Assembly (NCBI RefSeq): GCF_003576645.1
Contig: NC_044925.1
Location: 9,215,082 to 9,279,081 of the forward strand
Source: Ipomoea triloba
Taxonomy: Eukaryota; Streptophyta; Magnoliopsida; Solanales; Convolvulaceae
Direction of reading: 5' to 3'
DNA: 64,000 bases
Shown: piece by piece, positions 43,827 through 53,960 of the stretch
Layout: the number at the start of each line of letters is the position of its first letter
Position numbering within the stretch: the first letter of the stretch is position 1
Translations under genes and position numbers: made by a program
The notes under the pieces: model-generated
Told to the model about the DNA's origin: nothing
Databases searched by the model: none
What the model saw: only the letters and a program-made list of their open reading frames with translations

Positions 43827-45368
43827 ATCTTCACTAGACAGCTGCCAGGTTACTCCGCCTCTTCTTGCTTAATCCAAAGCAAGGACTTTTGGTTGTCACA
43901 GTTGAGTGTAACAAACTCCAATCTGACCAAAAGCTATCGTTGAATCAATTTCGATGTAGAGCAGCTTCGGTCACCTTCTAGATATGTGGCAGTTTAAGCT
44001 ATGTAACTCTCTCAAACACTAAGATGTGTTTTTCTCGCTGTATTGAATATCTGGACGATATTCCAAATTGAATGCTTGCACTTGAATGTTTGAATCAGAC
44101 ACCTCTTTAGAATTTCGAATCAACCAACCCTTTTTTTTTCACTGTGTCTTCACGTCCTTATATATGAGAGTTTGAGGAATAATTCCGTTGGAGGGAAAAT
44201 TATTCCGTTTGAAATCTGTCTCCCATGCCGATCATGGGTCTTGCGTATTTTCAGCATTTTTCATGGAGTGGTGGTCTTGTAACTTGAACCTTTTGTCTGG
44301 TAGTGAATATTCTATATTTCACTTTCTTGAGTCCATGCTCCACTTTCGTCTTTTGGTAAAAGTTACTCTTTTTATATTCCCATCATTCCTTGTTTGTGGG
44401 GAATCAGACCACTTCAGCATTGGTGTACCTTTTGACCGTTTGTGGTGGAAATCTGATGTGTCATCCATTTCCGTCCATTTTGAAAATTCAGCACTTCTTC
44501 ATTATTCTATCTCCATGATATTCTTCTTCTCCAAACTTTAAGTATGCTTCCTGACCGTCATTCAGCATTACTGGAGAAGTGTCAGTTTATCGAGACCAAG
44601 GTTGATGTCTCGATTGTTTGATGTCTCGAACCCAAGCATCGAGAGGTCTACCTCTCGAACTCTGCTTATGTCTCGAGACTTAGTTGATGTCTCGCAGACC
44701 CTTATTCCTCCAGAGTTGTCCCGTGCCTTCTTCTGATTTGTCTATAGGATTACAACACGAGACTTCTAAGATGTTCAAACAAATTTACCTTGAGCTTAAA
44801 TATTTTCCGAGTTGAGCTCAAAGTTACCCGGTTGTATTTTCGCTCTTGGTTTACTTGTCGAACTTACAGTGTTTTGCCTATGTATCGAGACTTGGGGATT
44901 TCTACTTAACAGTTGGTATCATCAAAACCTATTACATGATGTTCCTAACATCAATTAAGCTTATAAACAAGATTTTAGACCAAAGATTGTACCCAAAAAT
45001 ACACATTTCATATTTAGTTGTAAAAGAAGGGCAAAATAGATTTGGGCATCCATGAATCCTTACCTCCATAGTTAAAGCTCCAAAAATCCATCTCTTAATC
45101 TTGTCTTCTACACCACCATAACACCAAACCCTTTCCTCAAACCACAACAAACCCACACAAAATAACATCACAATCCATCCTAATGAGCTAACAAAGGAAA
45201 GTAATGGAGAAGAGAAAAGGAAGCTTACCAAGTCTTGGACCTACGGTTATGGAGGAAGAAGATGAATCTTGAAGAAGATATTGAGAGTGAGAAAGAGACA
45301 CACGAGAGAGAGATATATACATGAGAGAGAGATGAATGTTGGATATGAGCTAATCACAATACATACAT

Positions 45369-45400
<32 letters not shown>

Positions 45401-45469
45401 CACACACATATACACATATATATAAATGATCATGGCTCTAGAAAATTCTAATTTTTCATAATTGGGTTA
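43806..45469. repeat. First copy of an exact 1,664-bp duplication (assembly artefact likely)
   Basis: Repeated at 45474-47137 (offset 1668) with N at 45470 between them. All ORFs in the two copies are duplicates of each other. Confidence 0.92.
44595..44705. promoter_or_regulatory. TCTCGA-rich palindrome cluster in LTR O
   Basis: Four GATGTCTCG repeats with ATCGAGAGG, CCTCTCGAA and palindromic TCTCGAGA. Sirevirus LTRs are known to carry CpG-rich palindrome arrays. Here the array lies downstream of the putative TATA at 44159. Confidence 0.6.
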
Positions 45470-45470
45470 N
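45470..45470. other. Single-base N join
   Basis: Between exact copies 43806-45469 and 45474-47137. Confidence 0.92.
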
Positions 45471-45473
45471 ACC

Positions 45474-47036
45474 AAGCCCGCCTCAAGCCTCAGGATCTTC
45501 ACTAGACAGCTGCCAGGTTACTCCGCCTCTTCTTGCTTAATCCAAAGCAAGGACTTTTGGTTGTCACAGTTGAGTGTAACAAACTCCAATCTGACCAAAA
45601 GCTATCGTTGAATCAATTTCGATGTAGAGCAGCTTCGGTCACCTTCTAGATATGTGGCAGTTTAAGCTATGTAACTCTCTCAAACACTAAGATGTGTTTT
45701 TCTCGCTGTATTGAATATCTGGACGATATTCCAAATTGAATGCTTGCACTTGAATGTTTGAATCAGACACCTCTTTAGAATTTCGAATCAACCAACCCTT
45801 TTTTTTTCACTGTGTCTTCACGTCCTTATATATGAGAGTTTGAGGAATAATTCCGTTGGAGGGAAAATTATTCCGTTTGAAATCTGTCTCCCATGCCGAT
45901 CATGGGTCTTGCGTATTTTCAGCATTTTTCATGGAGTGGTGGTCTTGTAACTTGAACCTTTTGTCTGGTAGTGAATATTCTATATTTCACTTTCTTGAGT
46001 CCATGCTCCACTTTCGTCTTTTGGTAAAAGTTACTCTTTTTATATTCCCATCATTCCTTGTTTGTGGGGAATCAGACCACTTCAGCATTGGTGTACCTTT
46101 TGACCGTTTGTGGTGGAAATCTGATGTGTCATCCATTTCCGTCCATTTTGAAAATTCAGCACTTCTTCATTATTCTATCTCCATGATATTCTTCTTCTCC
46201 AAACTTTAAGTATGCTTCCTGACCGTCATTCAGCATTACTGGAGAAGTGTCAGTTTATCGAGACCAAGGTTGATGTCTCGATTGTTTGATGTCTCGAACC
46301 CAAGCATCGAGAGGTCTACCTCTCGAACTCTGCTTATGTCTCGAGACTTAGTTGATGTCTCGCAGACCCTTATTCCTCCAGAGTTGTCCCGTGCCTTCTT
46401 CTGATTTGTCTATAGGATTACAACACGAGACTTCTAAGATGTTCAAACAAATTTACCTTGAGCTTAAATATTTTCCGAGTTGAGCTCAAAGTTACCCGGT
46501 TGTATTTTCGCTCTTGGTTTACTTGTCGAACTTACAGTGTTTTGCCTATGTATCGAGACTTGGGGATTTCTACTTAACAGTTGGTATCATCAAAACCTAT
46601 TACATGATGTTCCTAACATCAATTAAGCTTATAAACAAGATTTTAGACCAAAGATTGTACCCAAAAATACACATTTCATATTTAGTTGTAAAAGAAGGGC
46701 AAAATAGATTTGGGCATCCATGAATCCTTACCTCCATAGTTAAAGCTCCAAAAATCCATCTCTTAATCTTGTCTTCTACACCACCATAACACCAAACCCT
46801 TTCCTCAAACCACAACAAACCCACACAAAATAACATCACAATCCATCCTAATGAGCTAACAAAGGAAAGTAATGGAGAAGAGAAAAGGAAGCTTACCAAG
46901 TCTTGGACCTACGGTTATGGAGGAAGAAGATGAATCTTGAAGAAGATATTGAGAGTGAGAAAGAGACACACGAGAGAGAGATATATACATGAGAGAGAGA
47001 TGAATGTTGGATATGAGCTAATCACAATACATACAT

Positions 47037-47068
<32 letters not shown>

Positions 47069-47137
47069 CACACACATATACACATATATATAAATGATCA
47101 TGGCTCTAGAAAATTCTAATTTTTCATAATTGGGTTA
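45474..47137. repeat. Second copy of the 1,664-bp duplication
   Basis: Identical to 43806-45469. After 47137 the LTR L sequence continues (TGGGCTAAAAATTGGGC). Confidence 0.92.
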
Positions 47138-47453
47138 TGGGCTAAAAATTGGGCTTAGAAATATTTTGGGCTCAAGCAAGACATTGGAGTTAGGAAGAAT
47201 AATTACTTGGGCTTAGAAAGTTTGATAGTTATAAAAATAATGTTGGCAGGCTCCTCTCAGATAGATTTTGAATAGAAAATTTTTTGATCATAAAATAATT
47301 TATTTAAAGCCCAAAACAAAATAAATAGTTTTAATAGTATTTTAATAATATTTGAAACTAAAAATATTTATCGTTGAAAAATGAATTTTATTTTCTAGAG
47401 TATTTGTATTAAAATAATATCGTTTATTTGGAGAAATTTTACAGGGTATTACA

Positions 47454-48086
47454 CTCAACCCCCCTTAAAAGAAGCTTCGTCCCCGAAGCTAAAACCATTT
47501 TGAGGATAGGAAGTTGAATCAAACGAGAGCGACAGTTAATAAGGACTGCTTGATCATAAGAAACTTGACTTTATAAAGGAAGAATAATGAGAGATTAAAT
47601 TTTGAACTCAGAAATAATACTAGTCAAGAGTAGTATCAAGAGTATCAAGGCTACGACCTTGGAAATTAGTTTATCACCTTACACATTATTATTTTGAGTG
47701 GCAAACGCAAACGAAGTTTGAATAATAGAAGAGATTTTAGAAAGAGGATATCCGCTACATGGGAAACAAATAACTTAGCCTCAAAAAGGAAATAATGAAC
47801 TTGAATTCAAATTAAAAGATAGTACTCAATAGAATAGGGTACTTCCCTTTAGCTCTTGCTTACTACCAATTCCACTTTCAAAAACCACAAGTTTCAAACA
47901 CTTTCCTCAAGACTTGAACATTCAAAGTACTTGCGCATACAAGGTTGTCCAAATCCGTTCCTTACTCTTACTCAAAAAGTTAAACACATTGGCCCAACAT
48001 CCAAACTCCATTACACTTAAAATCATTCAAGTCTTCTTTTCTAGTCAAACTCAAGTCCTTAATTAAATCACCTGATTACCAAAGAA
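47454..48086 (-). other. Remnant of element L interior with polypurine tract
   Basis: Minus-strand AAGGGGGGTTGAG (47454-47468) abuts the LTR, preceded by GACGAAGCTTCTTTTA, the usual 3' interior of such elements. The next ~600 bp are non-coding in all frames and merge into the ORF-1-like gene of I near 48086. The rest of L, including its 5' LTR and pol, has been deleted. Confidence 0.65.
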
Positions 48087-48605
48087 ATGTCAGTTACCTC
48101 CTCAAAGAGATGCACACCCTTAGGGTTCAAGAACTACACTTACAAGTTCATAGCCACGCTTGATATTAGGCATGAGGTCAACAACGCGAGGGAATCGATA
48201 AAATTCTCACTCTTTGGCCATAGATACCATTTATCTGTTAACGACATTGTAGTTGCTTTGAGATTTCATGACCAAGCCAAGGTATCCATGCGTTACTTTA
48301 ATGAGTTTAAATCTGATTTTGACACAGAGAGAGATGCTGCAAATTATTGGGGCTGGATCACAAATGGACGACTGTATCACTCATGCAACCTGAAGGCTAA
48401 GCACATCACGAAAAACTACCTTAAAGCTATTAGGTTAGCATTGGCTGTAAATCTCTCCAGGAGAAAGACAAATCTGAACAAGACCTATCGGCAAGATCTC
48501 TTTTATATGTGGAGTATGGAGAACCGAGTGAATGTGAACATGGGAGCTCAAGTGAAGACATGGCTTCAATCCCAGACAAGGCAGAAGGTACAAGCTGAAA
48601 TTTAG
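48087..48605 (+). pseudogene. Athila ORF-1/env-like gene of element I, central part
   Basis: 172 codons: SSKRCTPLGFKNYTYKF, an IKFSLFGHRYHLSVNDIVVAL strand-helix block, ANYWGWITNGRLYHS and YRQDLFYMWSMENRVNV. This is the conserved core of the plant retrotransposon ORF-1 / putative transposon protein family (Athila ORF-1). Its molecular role is unsettled; an env-like or nucleic-acid-related function has been suggested. The 5' part is at 36119-36295 beyond insertion L. A stop at 48603 falls where another inserted segment begins. Confidence 0.78.
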
Positions 48606-49420
48606 ACTACCTGAGTCTGGGTCTTAGAGTTTATAAGTGGCTCCCAATTTTTGAACCTAGTTGCTAGATTCATTGGATGACACTTAACAACAATTTGACC
48701 TAGTGCAGAGATAAGATCAATATGCGCTGTAATGCAGTAATGAATATGAAAATTCTAAAGCAGTAAAGACACTAGCAATTGTTAACCCAGTTCGGAACCT
48801 CAGTTCCTACATCTGGGGGGCATCACTCTGATTGCCCAACTCTTCATTGATCAACACTATGAAATGTACCACCGATTACAGTCGTGTGTCACATGGTTAC
48901 TCTAGAAACTCATCACAGGCTCCATTCTAGAGTTCAACCTTGAAGAGTTGACAAGAACTTGATCTTCTGATCTTCTTGAATTGAGGCTCCCCTCAATAGT
49001 TGCACGAACGGCTTTCAGAGTGAATACTTGCCCACTTAACTTCACGGGGAAGATGTATCTTGAATCAAAGGTAAGCTTTGTCAAGATTTCTTGTAATCAT
49101 GTACATGGAACTTCTTGTCCAGATCTTTAGAGTAATTTTCGCCAAACCATCACAATAAAAGTTGTCTCATATTTATCCTATATGAATCTGAAAAGCGGTT
49201 GAAGCTTCAGTAACCAACTCTGAACATCTTTTATGCTCTTGTGCAGATACTCGTTCAGTAAGTTGTCTTCAGAGTCTTCCAAGCCTTCTGAACTACTTCT
49301 TGTACTAAACTACTGCAAGACTAAAACATCTTGACAAACTTGTTTTTGAACTATCTTCTGAACTAAATATATTGTCATAATCTTGGTACAACCCAGGGAG
49401 TTTCTATTTTAAGAAAACTT
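48606..49420. mobile_element. 0.8-kb non-coding segment splitting the ORF-1-like gene (probable LTR fragment)
   Basis: It separates the central and C-terminal parts of the gene. AACCCAGTTCGGAACCTC and CATCTGGGGGG (48785-48825) resemble text found in LTRs of some plant Copia elements. I could not find matching TSDs or TG/CA ends, so the identity and limits are tentative. Confidence 0.4.
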
Positions 49421-49429
49421 TGCTTAACA

Positions 49430-49821
49430 TGGTAACTTTCACAGTTTGCGAATTCAAGGCCATGTATATCAAGTGGGGAGGTGATGATGCACCAGCTGAA
49501 GGAGTTGCAGGCAGTAGCGATGAGGAAGAAGAGGACGAGCCACAGGAGCAGGATGAGCAGAATGTACAAGAGCAGGGAGAGCCTAGTGCACAGCACGAGG
49601 GGCCTACTATGATGGAATGGGAATCTACTCAGTCTTTCCATAGACAGTTCCATGAAGAGCAAATGGCTTACATGCGTTCCCACAGTATGTGGCAGGAAGA
49701 ACAATATACATCACCGTATGCGCGTCAGGATAGGCAGGATGAAGAGATTCTCCGCACGCGGAGAGTGGTCGAGCAGAATGCACGTATGATTCATGAGCTA
49801 CAGGCTCAATTTGCTAAGTAG
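49430..49821 (+). pseudogene. Athila ORF-1/env-like gene of element I, C-terminal part
   Basis: VCEFKAMYIKWGGDDAP, a strongly acidic/glutamine-rich linker (DEEEEDEPQEQDEQ), then a helical tail with RQDRQDEEILRTRRVVEQ and HELQAQFAK before TAG at 49819. The frame is open over 133 codons. Acidic linker plus coiled-coil-like end is typical of this family's C-terminus. Confidence 0.7.
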
Positions 49822-51740
49822 TTCCACCCGCCATCCTTTTGTGATCACTGATGATAGATTCCACACCCAACAGCAAGTGAGAAACAATGAAGAATTCCCT
49901 AAAACATTATTCTTGAAATTGAGTTGATCAATGATGACCCATGAGAAACAATAGGTTCCCTATGCGTGGGGTTCCGCCTTTTATTTTGCATTTAATTTCC
50001 TTTATGCTTTTTATTGCTTTTGCATTACTTGCTTTATTTTCATGCATTTCATATTTGTTAAGATATTTAAATGCTTTTACTGTTTCGCATTTATTTTCTT
50101 TACATAGTTATTTCTATTTTATGAGTATTATGCGTTTATCTAGTTTGTAGTTATTTTGCTTTATTACGTTTACAATAGCCTATCAAGTCTATAATAATTG
50201 AATAGCTTTCCTAATTTCTATTATATTTCCAGTTTTAACCTTTGAGCATATGCTTTGATAACGAAGGCCGACCGATGTTGGAAGCTAAAGTGTGGAAAAA
50301 GGGATGCATACTTGGTTTAACCTCTTATCCCTTTTCTATTTTATGCCCCGTTTCAAATTCAAAGTGTGGAAATTGTTTATACAGCTTTGCATGTATTTTA
50401 TGTTCAAAAGATGAGCGTACCATGTTATTTTGTCGTTAAGGATAAGTTTAGTGTACCCTATATCCCAGTACAAATTTCAGAGTGTGGAAAGGGATTTTGT
50501 TTGTAATGTTTATTTAAACCAATTTTCCTTTATCCCATGACTCCGAGGTAACATCGAGAACGATGTTCAATTTAAACTGTGGAAAGGACGCACTGTGTGA
50601 TTAATCTGTTTGCTTAAGTTGGTCTCTTAACCATGATAAACGGGTGTGTTTGCAAAATTGGAGAGCGAGTTATTGTTTGTGATATCTAGAGAGAATTTTG
50701 ACTAGATGCCAATAAATTTTTTATTCTTGAAATATCTTTGGGAGTTACTTTTCACACCCATGAGAGTGTTTAGAGCCAAATAAGTTTATATTCCTGCTTG
50801 CTTGCATGATGTTCACCTCTTATTTAGGTAGGACCTTAGTCAAGGATCTCTTGAAGTGAGAGTGTGCACTTTTTAATTTGAGAAAGATAGATTAAGCGAG
50901 GCCCGGAATTGAACTAATTTTGGTAGGGCATGGGGCAAAAGGTGAGCCTATTAGTGAGCTTAGAGTGAAAAATCCATTAATCCCAAGAAAAAGGCATGAG
51001 GGGTTGTATGGAGAAATAGTAGAAAAGGCAAAAGGCAAAAGGCCAATCCTAGAAATAAAAATTGAGGAAAGCCATCTCGCTGGGTTGTGTTCAACCATAG
51101 TCTTCAGAAAAGAAAAAGCTATACCTGGAGTCGGTTGTCCACGTAAAATGTTCCTAGGAGATGAGAAAATAGAGAGGAGGTGAGCCGCTTCACTAGGATT
51201 CGGTCACCCATTGCACTGTCTTCGAAAAAGCATGGAGCTCCATGTGAAGTCGGGTTGCTCGTTGGCGTTACCCTAGCAAGTGAGAAGAAAGAGAGACAGC
51301 CCCAAGCCATTGGCGGTGAGTGGTCCATGTCCCTACCCTCACTTATCTTACTCATTGGGCTTTGGCGTTAGGACGGAAGGATTGATTAACTAGTGTACAT
51401 CGTTCCCACTAGTGGGATCGGCTAGAGGCCCTAATTAAATGAGAGGAGAATTCGAAATTGGGTTGCATGCTTGCGCGTGGTGTGAGAAGTGTGTTCCCCT
51501 TTATAATTGTTTATCTACGAAGGGTTTTTGCTTCCCGGAAATATTCCTTGAGTTGTATGGCATCTGACCAACATTCTTTGTAGATAACACAAAAGATTTT
51601 CCCCTCTTTGATAGTCTTAAAACTCGTATTTTTTATTGACCAAGAGTTCCATATTGAATGAGCTTAGTATCTTGGAAACTTATGTGCTTAGAAGTGAATT
51701 GTCTTGCTTGAGGGCAAGTAAGAAGTAAAGTGTGGAAACT
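49822..51740 (+). other. 3' non-coding region of element I with polypurine tract
   Basis: No ORF of note. AAGTGTGGAAA recurs about five times (50290, 50362, 50481, 50578, 51730). TTGCTTGAGGGCAAG (51706-51720) followed by AGTAAAGTGTGGAAACT directly precedes the 3' LTR and serves as the polypurine region. ORFs such as 50920-51183 are fortuitous. Confidence 0.7.
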
Positions 51741-53058
51741 TGATAAGCTCCCAAGATACCTATATATTTGGATATAAATAGGGGTAATCTTATAGCATTT
51801 CAGTATCCTTATATGACTAATTTTAAGATATTATGTGCCTTAATTCATTAACCACACGCATAGCTATCCTTGGTGTATTTTGAGACATTCCACAGGTCCC
51901 GAGAGCCGTTAGGAACGAGAAACGAGCAAAATGAGCAAATCGAGAAAGACATGAGCCCTGGAGGACCTAAGATGATGCATTCACGCGTGAATGACACGTG
52001 GACGCATTATAGTACGCGTCCACGAGGCCATTCAAGCGTGAAGGCCACGTGAACGAGACACTACGGAGAAATTATTTTAGGGCAAATTTTGGGAGGCTAA
52101 TTTTCTTAGTTTTCCATATTTTTAGAGTTTTTAGAAGTTCCCAAATTTCCATTCTTAGATTAGGTTTTACATTTTCCCTTGTAGATGAAGGATTGAAGCT
52201 TGGATTGAAGACTACATTTCATTTACTAGGTGATATCTATTTGAATCTTATTTCTATTTTACATATCTTGTTCTTGAATTGAATTAGTTTATGAGCTTAA
52301 ATCTATGATTATGTTTGGTTAGTTCTATGTAGAGATTGAGTTGTGTGAATCTATGTTGCTAGTGTGAAGATCCTATTTCTTATTGTGGATTTGATTGCTT
52401 TGATGTTGGAAGATCTATTCTTGTATATTGATTGTTGGTTTGATTAGATCTTGTATAGATTTGACCAATCTATTGAGAGATTGAGACCTTGACTCTATCA
52501 AGGTATTGATTTGAGTTGAGTTGAAGCTTTTTGCAATCTTAGATCCTATGGAATTCCATGATTGGAAATAGTAGGAAAGTGTGTAGCCTAGGTGTTTGAT
52601 AAAATGTCTCTTAGGGCTTTTGGTTGCCAAATGGTACTCCTAAGCCTAAGAAGCCCTAGTACACAAAGGTGAAAAAGGACTAAGATGACACACTCTGGAA
52701 TAGCCAACACAATTGCATCATTAGACCACTACTTGTGACACATGATGAAGCAGCATAGACAAGCACAATTCATTCCCTTATTATCTTATTCCTTATTTCT
52801 TACTCCGTATTTCTTATCACTTATTACCTTGATTTTAGTTACCTCTTGCTCACTTACATTTCATACATGACATTCACCACTTTCACCACACTCACACGTC
52901 TCATCACACGTTCATTCGATTGAAAGCAATAGCATAGACCAACCTCCACGTCCCTCCTTTGAGACCAACACTCGGGGAGTTTAAACTTTTCGTTTTATCA
53001 GTACCACATCCACGTTACATATATACCTCACTCACCCTATGCATCCAAAGCATTGTCA
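51741..53058 (+). repeat. 3' LTR of element I
   Basis: TGATAAGCTCCCAAG...AAGCATTGTCA, 1318 bp. It is the more complete LTR for the palindrome module (51979-52051) and for a ~230-bp segment (52709-52940) missing from the 5' LTR. Confidence 0.9.
51979..52051. promoter_or_regulatory. CpG palindrome module in the 3' LTR of I
   Basis: ATTCACGCGTGAAT (51979-51992, perfect 14-bp palindrome), GACACGTGGAC (G-box CACGTG), TATAGTACGCGTCCACG, TTCAAGCGTGAA (52031-52042) and GGCCACGTGAAC. The 5' LTR keeps only the outer boxes. Confidence 0.75.
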
Positions 53059-53063
53059 GTCCC

Positions 53064-53275
53064 TTAGGCTTTTGGTTACCTAAAAGTACTCCAAACCAAA
53101 GGCATGCCTAGTAGACCGAGAGGAGAAAGGCAATAACAAAGCTTCTCAAGAGTAGCAACCAATGCAATTCAATCCACCTAGATCCTAAGTAGAACCACGA
53201 TGCATCATATCTAATTAGGAACTCATTCCTAGCTTCCTTTTACTTGATTTCAAATACTATTCTTTGCAAACTTGT
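53064..53275 (+). repeat. Element J: Athila-like LTR remnant, right part
   Basis: Continues the LTR interrupted at 31612. TTAGGCTTTTGGTTACC is homologous to TTAGGACTTTTGGTTGCC in the LTR of I. It is cut at 53275 by LTR Q. Confidence 0.6.
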
Positions 53276-53784
53276 TGTAACCCCCCAAAATCAACTAATT
53301 TTTTTTCATTTCCACCAAATGACTAAGTAATTCTTAAAACAAAATTTAGAATGCAAAAACTTTTCTACTTAATTGAGTGTATTACCGACACACTTAGGCA
53401 ACTAACAAACCCAAGTGCTAAGGCTAAACCTGTGATACCCCGTATTTTCCCTACAATTATTTTTAAATATTTAAAAATAAGGGTTTAGTTCCTTACCATT
53501 AATTATTTTAGTAAAATAATTATAAAGCTAATTATTTTGAAATGGGTTCTAGATAAACTATTTTTATATATTACTATTTTACAATCAAAACACACTAAGC
53601 CCATAATCTATATGATTCTTATTATAGGGCTATGGACCCAATAAATGATCCTAAGCTCAATTATGATTATAATATAGCTAGTATTGATCCAAATAGCCTA
53701 ACCCAAGAGTCTAGCCCATTTTCCAAATATGGGCAAATTATTGTGTGGAACATGGTACACACAGCTATGTGTATCATAATCAAA

Positions 53785-53960
53785 TGTACATTTTTAATGT
53801 ACTGAATGTACATTATTTTTGTACTGAATGTACATTATTTTTATACTATAAAAATAATGTACATTCAGTACACAAATAATGTACATCCCCTAAATATAAT
53901 GTATGTTATTTTTATACTGAATGTACATTATTTTTATATTGAATGTGCATTATTTAATAG
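53785..53960. repeat. ATGTACATTATTT repeats in LTR H
   Basis: Seven or so copies of AATGTACATTATTT in both orientations, bracketed by ACACAGCTRTGTG boxes (53759 and 53970). They could form a hairpin. Confidence 0.75.

Larger units (their letters stand above)
42861..44950 (+). mobile_element. Element O: Copia/Sirevirus-like LTR (solo), inflated by duplication
   Basis: Starts TGTTGGTCCCAAGGGG and ends TTCCTAACA, with a perfect TSD TCAAT (42856-42860 and 44951-44955). Net length is about 1.53 kb after removing the 557-bp duplication. The AGTCTAGAGGGGGGGGTGAATAG start is typical of Sirevirus-like LTRs. A palindrome/TCTCGA-rich cluster lies at 44595-44705 and TATATATG at 44159. A second end (46618) exists only because of the next duplication. 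Confidence 0.85.
36296..47453 (-). mobile_element. Element L: long LTR (Ty3/Gypsy chromovirus-like), nested and inflated
   Basis: Plus-strand ends TGTAACACCCCC (36296) and ACAGGGTATTACA (47453). On the minus strand it is a 3' LTR, TGTAATACCC...GGGTGTTACA, preceded by a polypurine tract at 47454-47468. It is homologous to plus-strand LTR M (61841-64000), for example GTGTGCAC / GGAATCCCAG and AACCCAGGATTATTTC blocks near 41910-42000 against 63535-63650. It contains a MULE, LTR O and two assembly duplications. The net LTR is about 3.3 kb. The left flank is GAGCA; no matching TSD remains because the element's 5' part is gone. Confidence 0.8.
31613..53058 (+). mobile_element. Element I: Athila-like element with gag, protease and ORF-1/env-like gene, no pol
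   Basis: LTRs 31613-32662 and 51741-53058, perfect TSD GTCCC (31608-31612 and 53059-53063), PBS at 32666-32683. The order is gag pseudogene, protease pseudogene, a GGGAGGCAACCC hairpin, a long leader, and an Athila ORF-1-like gene broken by insertion L and by another 0.8-kb segment, then non-coding 3' sequence. RT, RNase H and integrase are not found anywhere between the LTRs, so it is non-autonomous by deletion or design. Confidence 0.9.

Noticed and set aside
50892..51371. Overlapping ORFs on both strands upstream of the 3' LTR of I
   Set aside because: No domain, no conserved start; this part of Athila-type elements is normally non-coding.
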